Source: an uncultured Oscillospiraceae bacterium
Lineage (GTDB): Bacteria > Bacillota > Clostridia > Oscillospirales > Oscillospiraceae
Assembly (NCBI GenBank): GCA_934636045.1
Contig: CAKTZP010000042.1
Coordinates: forward strand, 1-14,802
Direction of reading: 5' to 3'
DNA: 14,802 nt
In this document: positions 9,598-14,802 of the stretch, in pieces
Position numbering within the stretch: the first letter of the stretch is position 1
How the letters are laid out: each line of letters starts with the position of its first letter
The notes under the pieces: model-generated
Databases searched by the model: none
What the model saw: the letters and a program-made list of their open reading frames with translations, nothing else
What the model was told of the DNA's origin: nothing
Position numbers and translations under genes: made by a program

Positions 9598-11796
9598 CTA
9601 TTGAAGCTCGCGGCAGGTGAAGAGAAGAATTTGGCGGCTTGCGGATTCCTGACGAAGGAGGCCGAGCGCGGCGGCGGTGCGGGGGGGATCGAAGTTGACG
9701 AGGGTATCGTCAAGCAGAAGCGGGGCACTTTCCGGCAGGAGGCGGCGGCACATGGCCAGCCGCAGCGCCAGATACATCTGGTCTGCCGTGCCGCAGCTCA
9801 TGGCGGCGGCGGGGCGCAGGACGACGCCGTCCTCTTCCCGGACGGAAAGGCGCATATCCGGCGCGAGCAGGAGATTGGAATATTTTCCCTCGGTCAGCTC
9901 GGCCAAGATCGCGCCGGCCTCGGCAGTGATCTGCGGGGAGAAGCGGGAGCGCAGGGTTTCGTCTGCGGTCTGCACCGCATTTGCGGCCAGCTCGACGGCC
10001 TGCAGTGCGGTCTGCGCTGCCTGAAGGGCGTCCTCGGTCTGCTCCAGCTCGGCGCGCAGGGCGACGGCGTCGCCCTTGGCCTCGATCATACCGCGCTGCT
10101 TGGCCAGCGCGGCGGTCAGACGCAGCTGCTCCTTTTGCGCGGCGGCGAGGTCATAGCGCAGCTTGGCCTCGTCGATCTGCAGCGCCTCGGGGTCGGGCGC
10201 CGCGGCGGGCGCGCCCTCGAGCAGCAGCCGCATGGAGCGCAGCTGCGCCTCCTGCTGCTCGGCGGTGCGGGTCTGGGCGGCAAGCTCGGCGTGCACGCGC
10301 AGGGCGGCGGAGATGGCCTCCCGCGCGGCGGACGGCGTCCGGCAGCCGGGGGCAAATTCGGCAATTTTCGCGACAAGCGCGTCGAGCGCCGTCTGTGCAT
10401 CGCTCACGCGGGTGGAGAGTGCCTGCTTTTGCGCGGCGGCGTCGGTGCGCGCCGCGTCGTAGGCCGCCTGTTTTTCGGCATAGGCCTCGGCCAGCGGGAG
10501 AATTTCATCGGCGTTTGTGACATGATAACGGTCAAGAATGGCCTGTGCGGCGGCGGACTGTTGCTTCAGCTTGGCCTTTTTGCTCAGGCTTGCGGCAAGA
10601 ATGCCCGCGGCCAGCAGCTCCAAGGCCGCCGGGACGAGATACGGCCACACGCCGCGTGCGTCAGGGTGCAGCCACAGGAACACGGCCAAAGCGGCGGCCG
10701 GGATCAACACCAGCAGGATCGGCAGGACGATCAGCATCCGGCGGACGGCACGCAGCTGCGCCGCCGTGTCGGTCGCTGCGGCTTGATAGGCGGCGGCGTC
10801 CTCGGCGGCCTGATGTTTGGCCTCTGCGCCGGTCTTGCCCGCAAAACGCGGGTCGGACGCGGGCGGCTCGACGGTCAGGTCGGTGAACGCGGCCTCCATT
10901 TTGGCGGTTTGCAGGGCGCTGTCGGCCTCGTCCAAGCGGTGGGAGAGCTCGTGCAGCGCGGCCTCGCCGGGCAACTGCTGCGCGGTCTCGGCCAGCTTGC
11001 GGCACTGCGCCTGCTGCTGTGTGAGCTGTAGCTCCAGCGCGGCCAGACCGGCCTGCTTTTTGGCCTCCTGCGCGCGCTCGACGCGGCGGGAGAGCGCCTC
11101 TAACCGTTCGCGTTCCGCCGCGGCAGCTTCCAGCGCGGCGGCGAGGCGCAGCTGTTCATCCTGTAGATCATTTATCTCGTCCAGCGCGTGGCGCTGCTTG
11201 TCTGCCAGCGCGGTGAGCTGCGGAATGCGCCCGGCGCGGCCGGAGAGCTTGTTTTTGAGGTTGCGGAGCTCCTTTTCCAGCTCCAGCGCGGTTTTGGCGC
11301 CGTCCTCGCCGGTGGTGACGAGCGCGCCGAGGCGCTTTTCCAGCGCTTGGTCTTCAGAAACGGCGAGGCCGAGCTGGCGGATGAACGCCGTGCGCTCGAA
11401 CACCGAGCGCTCCACGCCGCACAGCACCTCGCCGCAGCGGTCGGCGGTCAGCTCACGGACGGGCGTGCCGCTTTCGGTCTCATAGGCGCGGAATATGCCC
11501 ATCGGCGCACGGGCGGAGGACGTGCGCTCGATGGTGATGGCGCGGCCGTTCCACTCCAGCTCCATGCTGCCCTCCATCGCCGAGCCGTCCCACGGCTTGT
11601 AGCGCTCTTTGGCGGGCAGAGTGTTGGCTTTTGTGGCGCGCTCTGAGGTGTCGATGCCATATAGCATAGCCAAAATAAAGGCGCTCCACGTCGATTTTCC
11701 TGCCTCATTGGGCAGGCACAGCAGATTCATGCCGGGCTGAAGCTCCAATTCGCCGTGGAGCTTGCCGAAGTTGGCGCGCAGCTTTTTGATGATCAT
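9598..11796 (-). CDS. yhaN: YhaN-like SbcC/Rad50-family ATPase with a central membrane hairpin
   Basis: A 732-residue SMC-like ATPase. The N-terminal half-head has the P-loop LPNEAGKST (28-36), with L in place of the usual first glycine, and FILAMLYGIDTSER. Long Ala/Glu/Gln-rich coiled coils occupy about 165-350 and 406-620. Between them lie two hydrophobic helices, about 354-376 and 383-405, a transmembrane hairpin where SbcC/Rad50 has its CxxC zinc hook; no CxxC is present. The C-terminal half-head has the signature MSCGTADQMYLALRLA (666-681) and Walker B PLLLDD (692-697), then ILLFTC. It probably pairs with the upstream YhaO nuclease as a membrane-tethered Mre11/Rad50-like complex. Its start overlaps the yhaO stop (ATGA). 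It is shorter than B. subtilis YhaN, which I recall as over 900 residues. Confidence 0.88.
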   Translation of the reverse strand: MIIKKLRANFGKLHGELELQPGMNLLCLPNEAGKSTWSAFILAMLYGIDTSERATKANTLPAKERYKPWDGSAMEGSMELEWNGRAITIERTSSARAPMGIFRAYETESGTPVRELTADRCGEVLCGVERSVFERTAFIRQLGLAVSEDQALEKRLGALVTTGEDGAKTALELEKELRNLKNKLSGRAGRIPQLTALADKQRHALDEINDLQDEQLRLAAALEAAAAERERLEALSRRVERAQEAKKQAGLAALELQLTQQQAQCRKLAETAQQLPGEAALHELSHRLDEADSALQTAKMEAAFTDLTVEPPASDPRFAGKTGAEAKHQAAEDAAAYQAAATDTAAQLRAVRRMLIVLPILLVLIPAAALAVFLWLHPDARGVWPYLVPAALELLAAGILAASLSKKAKLKQQSAAAQAILDRYHVTNADEILPLAEAYAEKQAAYDAARTDAAAQKQALSTRVSDAQTALDALVAKIAEFAPGCRTPSAAREAISAALRVHAELAAQTRTAEQQEAQLRSMRLLLEGAPAAAPDPEALQIDEAKLRYDLAAAQKEQLRLTAALAKQRGMIEAKGDAVALRAELEQTEDALQAAQTALQAVELAANAVQTADETLRSRFSPQITAEAGAILAELTEGKYSNLLLAPDMRLSVREEDGVVLRPAAAMSCGTADQMYLALRLAMCRRLLPESAPLLLDDTLVNFDPPRTAAALGLLRQESASRQILLFTCRELQ

Positions 11797-12863
11797 AGCG
11801 CCACCTCCCGTCCGTCCATCAAATCGCGCAGCAGTCGTGCGGCCTGTGCAATGGTTGGCTGCTGTGCCTCGTCAGCCTCGCGGTACTGGCGGCGCAGCGC
11901 GTCGAGGGCGTAGCCGCGCAGGGTGTCGTCCCCGGCGTCCTGCCAAAGCGCGGCGCGCGGCACCGTGCGGTCGCGGAGGGAGAGACTGAAAAATTCGCCC
12001 TCGAGCCGTTCTTGCAGCTTTGCCAAATCCAGCCCGTCGGATTCGCCGGTGAAAATGATGCGGTAGCAGTCGCGCTGATGCTCGGGCGGCAGGGCGGCGA
12101 GTGCGGATTCCAGCGGGTCGTCGCCCGCGTCCACGGTCAGAATTTCGTAGCAGCGGCTCTGGACGGGGACGAACTCCGCCGTGGCCGCGCCCTTTTCCAG
12201 CGTGCCGCGCAGGACGCCCTTCTGGCCGCATTCGTCAAAGCCGCGGCCCATTAGGCAGCCGGGATAGGCCGCCAGCGTCGCGCCGAGGCGCGCCGAGCGC
12301 GGGGTGTGGATATGCCCGAGCGCCAGATAATCCAGTCCGCTGGCGGCGATTTGGTCGGGCGTGATGGGCGCGTAGGGCGAGCCGGGCTGCAAATCGCCGT
12401 GCAGCACCATGATATTCAGCGCCGCCGGGTCGTCAACATGAAAATGCTCCAGCGGCGGCGGGCAGCTCTGGCCGTGGAAGGCCGCGCCGTAAACGTTGCA
12501 GCCGAGGCGCGGCAGGGCGATGCACTGCGGCGCTTCGTCGGTGAAAATATGGACGTTTTCGCCCCAATCCTCGGTCAGGTACGGCGAGCCGGAGACGAGA
12601 GCGTCGTGGTTGCCCGGCGCAATGAAAATTTCGCCGGGAACGGCGGCAAAGAACCGCTTGAGCGCGTCGAGCGTGTCGCGGTAGACGTGCGCGCCGTCGA
12701 ACAGGTCGCCCGGCAGCAGCACCAGCTCGCAGTCGCGGCAGAGCTCGGCCAGCTCATCGAGAATCTCGCGCTGCTCGCGGCGGCGCAGAGCGGCCTGCTC
12801 GCCGGTCAGAGCGGAAAAGGCGGCGTCCAGATGGAAATCCGCTGCGTGAAGAAACTTAATCAT
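11793..12863 (-). CDS. yhaO: YhaO-like SbcD/Mre11-family metallophosphoesterase (DNA exonuclease-like)
   Basis: A 356-residue calcineurin-like phosphoesterase of the SbcD/Mre11 group, expected to cut DNA with two metal ions. Ligand motifs in order: D9 and H11 (HAADFHLD), GD 52-53 (LLPGDLFDG), GNHD 84-87, H155 (VLHGD), and GHIH 183-186. A capping region and a helical C-terminus (about 235-356) follow, which would contact the ATPase. I chose ATG 12863 (MIKFLHAADFHLD) because it fits the family start and has an AGAG site about 9 bases upstream; the ATG six bases earlier would have almost no spacing. It overlaps the ymdB stop by 8 bases and yhaN by 4, so all three are probably translationally coupled. 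Confidence 0.9.
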   Translation of the reverse strand: MIKFLHAADFHLDAAFSALTGEQAALRRREQREILDELAELCRDCELVLLPGDLFDGAHVYRDTLDALKRFFAAVPGEIFIAPGNHDALVSGSPYLTEDWGENVHIFTDEAPQCIALPRLGCNVYGAAFHGQSCPPPLEHFHVDDPAALNIMVLHGDLQPGSPYAPITPDQIAASGLDYLALGHIHTPRSARLGATLAAYPGCLMGRGFDECGQKGVLRGTLEKGAATAEFVPVQSRCYEILTVDAGDDPLESALAALPPEHQRDCYRIIFTGESDGLDLAKLQERLEGEFFSLSLRDRTVPRAALWQDAGDDTLRGYALDALRRQYREADEAQQPTIAQAARLLRDLMDGREVAL

Positions 12864-13623
12864 GCACATTCACTCTTTCTGTCTGCGTGCAGCAGCCGCT
12901 GGCCTCGTCCACGGTGAAGATGCAGCCCTCGAGTTTGCAGGGGCCGCCGGCGGGCTCATAGCGGCGCGGCAGATCGCCCATGAATTTGCGGATGGAAATT
13001 TCCGGTTGAATGCCGAGCACGCTTTCAATCGGCCCGGTCATGCCGAGGTCGGTCAGGTAGCCCGTACCCTTGGGCAGAATGCGGTCATCGGCGGTCTGGA
13101 CATGCGTGTGCGTACCCCAGACGGCGCTGACGCGCCCGTCGAGCAGGTAGCCCATGGCGAGCTTTTCCGATGTGGCCTCGGCGTGCAGCTCAACGAAAAT
13201 GAGCCGCGTGTCAAGCCGTTGCAGGATGCGCTCGACCAGCGGAAAGGGGTTTGAGGGCGTGTAGTCCATGCTCACGCGGCCGATCAGGTCGATCACCGCA
13301 ACGTCGCCGAAGGGCGTTTCAAACACGCCCCAGCCGCGGCCGGGCTGCTGCGGCGGCAGGTTTGCCGGGCGCAGCACCTCGCGCGAGGTTTCAATGTAGG
13401 GCACCAGCTCGCGGCGATTCCACGTGTGGTTGCCCATCGTGATGACGTCCGCGCCGGCGTTCAGAATCTCCTCCGCCTGCTGCGGCGTCATGCCGACGAG
13501 CGAGGCGTTTTCTCCGTTGACGACGCAAAAATCAATATTTTTTTCTTCCTTCAGCCGGGGCAGGCGACGCTTGAGGTACGCCAGCCCGCCCGCAGTCACG
13601 TCTCCGATTGCGAGCAGTCTCAT
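12856..13623 (-). CDS. ymdB: YmdB-family metallophosphoesterase (TIGR00282 type)
   Basis: A 255-residue protein close in length and sequence to B. subtilis YmdB, a 2',3'-cyclic nucleotide phosphodiesterase linked to RNA turnover, biofilm and motility control. All metal-site residues are present: D8 (AIGDV), E38 and N39 (VNGEN), N65 and H66 (GNHTW), H147 (HAEATSEK), H172 and H174 (GTHTHVQTADDRILPKGT, cited as a short known block). I chose ATG 13623 because AAAGGA lies 8 bases upstream and the protein then starts MRLLAIGDV; the ATG at 13632 would overlap that site. It is the first gene of the ymdB-yhaO-yhaN operon. In B. subtilis ymdB sits beside rny, so its position with yhaO/yhaN is different here. 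Confidence 0.95.
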   Translation of the reverse strand: MRLLAIGDVTAGGLAYLKRRLPRLKEEKNIDFCVVNGENASLVGMTPQQAEEILNAGADVITMGNHTWNRRELVPYIETSREVLRPANLPPQQPGRGWGVFETPFGDVAVIDLIGRVSMDYTPSNPFPLVERILQRLDTRLIFVELHAEATSEKLAMGYLLDGRVSAVWGTHTHVQTADDRILPKGTGYLTDLGMTGPIESVLGIQPEISIRKFMGDLPRRYEPAGGPCKLEGCIFTVDEASGCCTQTERVNVHD

Positions 13624-13664
13624 TTTGCTCATCCTTTCCGGGCAATGATATCCTTCCATCTTCT

Positions 13665-13693
13665 ATTATAGCGAAAAAGCCGCAAAACTACAA
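13665..13693 (-). promoter_or_regulatory. Promoter of the ymdB-yhaO-yhaN operon
   Basis: Read on the - strand, TTGTAG (13693-13688) and a perfect TATAAT (13670-13665) are separated by 17 bases. The -10 lies about 41 bases before the ymdB start. The -35 matches consensus only at TTG, so basal strength may be moderate. Confidence 0.7.
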
Positions 13694-13735
13694 GCACGGC
13701 GGCAAAAATCGCGGCGGGTTTTTACAGAAAGCTCC

Positions 13736-13773
13736 ATTTCCCGCAGATTTCCCAAGATGTTGTGGCGGGAAAT
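13736..13773. promoter_or_regulatory. Candidate split Noc-binding site upstream of noc
   Basis: ATTTCCCGC at 13736-13744 and its exact reverse complement GCGGGAAAT at 13765-13773 lie 20 bases apart, with a further ATTTCCC at 13747-13753. Each arm equals one half of the Noc-binding site known from B. subtilis (ATTTCCCGGGAAAT). They sit in the divergent ymdB/noc intergenic region, 110-150 bases before the noc ATG. No intact 14-base site is present, so binding is inferred. Confidence 0.4.
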
Positions 13774-13837
13774 AAGTAAAAACGCAATTTATTGTGTTTA
13801 CCCTCCGTAATTCGCGCGTTTTCGCCGCGCAAAGGGG

Positions 13838-13843
13838 TACAAT
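13838..13843 (+). promoter_or_regulatory. Possible noc -10 box
   Basis: TACAAT at 13838-13843 is a good -10 hexamer 39 bases before the noc ATG. No matching -35 is seen at 16-18 bases. The expected place is GC-rich and holds a small GCGCG/CGCGC inverted repeat (13814-13818 and 13826-13830), so an activator or a weak promoter is possible. Confidence 0.35.
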
Positions 13844-13882
13844 AAAAAGCGGGGAGTGAACATAGCAATGGGAGGAAACATG

Positions 13883-14686
13883 ATGCGCAGGAGCAGAGGG
13901 CTGATAGAGAGCGGACGGATCGTCTATCTGCCCATCGGACAGATCCGTCCCAACCCGTCGCAGCCGCGGCGGATCTTTGATCCCGAGGGGCTGCGGGAGC
14001 TGGCCGCCAGCATCGAGCAGTACGGCATCCTGCAGCCTCTCACCGTCCGGCGCAGCGGGGCGGAGTATGAGCTCGTGGCGGGGGAGCGGCGGCTGCGCGC
14101 GGCGCGGCTGGCCGGATGCCACGAGGTGCCGTGCATTTTCCTGTCGGTCGACGAGGAGCAGTCCGGCATGGTGGCGCTGGTGGAAAATCTGCAGCGCCGC
14201 GACCTGGACTACATCGAGGAGGCCGAGGGGCTGTCGCGCCTGATGCGGCTGTATGGCCTGAGTCAGGAGCAGGCGGCGGCCAAGGTCGGCAAAAGTCAAA
14301 GCGCTGTGGCCAACAAGCTGCGCCTGCTGCGCCACAGCCCGGCCGTGCTGGCGCGACTGCGGGAAAACCACCTGTCCGAGCGCCACGCCCGCGCGCTTTT
14401 GCGCCTGGGTACGGAGGAGGAGCGGCTGGCGGCGCTGGACGTCATCGTCAGCCGCGAGCTGAATGTGGCCAAGACCGAGGCGTATATCGACGCCTGCCTT
14501 GCGCGGCGGGAGGAGCGCCCGAAGGGCATGCGCAAGCTCATCGTGCGGGATGTGCGGCTGTTTCTCAACAGCGTCAACCATTCCCTCGAGCTTGTCCGCG
14601 GCGCCGGCATCAACGCCCAGACCTCGCAGGAGGAGACCGAAAACGAGATCGTCCTGACCATCCGTCTGCCCAAACGCGCCGGGTGA
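13883..14686 (+). CDS. noc: Nucleoid occlusion protein Noc (ParB family)
   Basis: A 267-residue CTPase-type ParB-fold DNA-binding protein that in B. subtilis spreads on the chromosome, tethers it to the membrane and blocks septation over DNA. Visible parts: the ParB N-domain with PNPSQPRRIF (24-32), GERRLRA (67-73) and ENLQRRDL (101-108) forming the CTP pocket, the helix-turn-helix at about 126-149 (LSQEQAAAKVGKSQSAVANK, cited to its core), and the dimerization C-terminus ending VLTIRLPK. The GKxQSxxANKLRLL recognition helix and VRDVRLFLNSVNHSLELV resemble Noc rather than ParB. ATG 13883 lies 7 bases after GGGAGG; ATG 13880 is the alternative. The N-terminus is shorter than in B. subtilis Noc, whose first residues form a membrane-binding amphipathic helix. 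noc usually lies near rsmG/parA/parB at the origin; those are not seen here. Confidence 0.88.
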   Translation: MRRSRGLIESGRIVYLPIGQIRPNPSQPRRIFDPEGLRELAASIEQYGILQPLTVRRSGAEYELVAGERRLRAARLAGCHEVPCIFLSVDEEQSGMVALVENLQRRDLDYIEEAEGLSRLMRLYGLSQEQAAAKVGKSQSAVANKLRLLRHSPAVLARLRENHLSERHARALLRLGTEEERLAALDVIVSRELNVAKTEAYIDACLARREERPKGMRKLIVRDVRLFLNSVNHSLELVRGAGINAQTSQEETENEIVLTIRLPKRAG

Positions 14687-14718
14687 GCCATGCCGCCGCA
14701 CAAAAGAAGCGTCCTGCA

Positions 14719-14724
14719 TAGAAT
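14719..14724 (+). promoter_or_regulatory. Possible -10 box upstream of CIRCE
   Basis: TAGAAT at 14719-14724 ends 4 bases before the CIRCE element, where the -10 of HrcA-controlled promoters usually lies. No good -35 is seen in the 3' end of noc or the short gap. Confidence 0.4.
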
Positions 14725-14728
14725 GAAA

Positions 14729-14755
14729 TTAGCACTCTCTTTATGAGAGTGCTAA
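14729..14755. promoter_or_regulatory. CIRCE element (HrcA operator)
   Basis: TTAGCACTC (14729-14737), 9 bases, then GAGTGCTAA (14747-14755): an exact match to the CIRCE consensus in both arms and spacing. The palindrome extends to a 16-bp stem (14724-14739 with 14745-14760) around TTTAT. HrcA represses chaperone operons by binding CIRCE, so an hrcA-grpE-dnaK or groES-groEL type operon should begin right of the window. Confidence 0.95.
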
Positions 14756-14758
14756 TTT

Positions 14759-14790
14759 CAGCGTGTCGAAAAACCCTTTTCGACACGCTG
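14759..14790. other. 14-bp hairpin abutting CIRCE
   Basis: CAGCGTGTCGAAAA (14759-14772) pairs perfectly with TTTTCGACACGCTG (14777-14790) around ACCC. It shares two bases with the extended CIRCE stem. No T-run follows, so it is not a standard terminator. It may be a leader structure of the downstream operon or part of a dispersed repeat. Confidence 0.7.
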
Positions 14791-14802
14791 TCAGACTGCA
14801 AA

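Noticed and set aside
9435..9728. N-terminal extension of the GNAT protein in an open frame
   Set aside because: It overlaps the end of yhaN, has no family similarity that I can see, and a good GGGAGG site precedes the ATG at 9434.
9571..11031. Long + strand open frame opposite yhaN
   Set aside because: A Gly/Gln/Leu/Arg-rich low-complexity product with no ribosome site; it mirrors the Ala-rich coiled coil on the real strand.
14759..14790. Intrinsic terminator of noc
   Set aside because: The stem is strong, but no T-run follows on either strand; the four T's are inside the stem next to the loop.

Overview
The window is a GC-rich bacterial chromosomal segment, almost fully coding, with no gene-free stretch above 300 bases; the longest gap is about 259 bases, before noc. 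Several features point to a GC-rich member of the Clostridia, possibly an Oscillospiraceae/Ruminococcaceae-type gut Firmicute; this placement is inference. They are a Noc-type ParB protein, a YmdB phosphodiesterase, a YhaO/YhaN pair, the Clostridia-type form of ThyA, perfect SigA-type promoters and a perfect CIRCE operator.

Left part, + strand. The 3' part of atpD and all of atpC end the F1Fo ATP synthase operon at a strong intrinsic terminator. Next is a monocistronic gene for a zinc-ribbon, two-helix membrane protein of unknown role, with a textbook promoter and its own terminator. The thyA-folA pair follows (dTMP synthesis and dihydrofolate recycling), driven by a promoter that starts inside the previous terminator's T-run. 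Then come tatD, an intergenic repeat-like segment with two hairpins, and an operon of a DEAD-box RNA helicase and a divergent DprA/Smf-like protein. The DprA-like protein ends in QLSIFD, which resembles a sliding-clamp-binding peptide. Last is glmS, with a short leader, no room for a glmS ribozyme, and an inverted repeat over its ribosome binding site.

Middle and right part, - strand (transcribed right to left). A promoter at about 13690-13665 drives ymdB, yhaO (SbcD/Mre11-like) and yhaN (SbcC/Rad50-like). The three genes overlap by 4-8 bases, so translation is probably coupled. YhaN carries a transmembrane hairpin where Rad50/SbcC proteins have their zinc hook, so the pair probably forms a membrane-tethered nucleic-acid-processing complex. 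A GNAT acetyltransferase lies 163 bases downstream and meets glmS head-on at a 19-bp bidirectional terminator.

Right end, + strand. noc is divergent from ymdB. The shared intergenic region holds inverted ATTTCCCG/CGGGAAAT arms that look like split Noc-binding-site half-sites. Just after noc is a perfect CIRCE (HrcA operator), abutted by a second 14-bp hairpin. This implies that a heat-shock chaperone operon (hrcA/grpE/dnaK or groES/groEL type) starts just beyond the right edge.

Most of the content is housekeeping. The best candidates for new biology are the ymdB-yhaO-yhaN unit, the DprA-like protein with its clamp-motif tail, the possible noc autoregulatory site, and the leader structures at glmS and after CIRCE.
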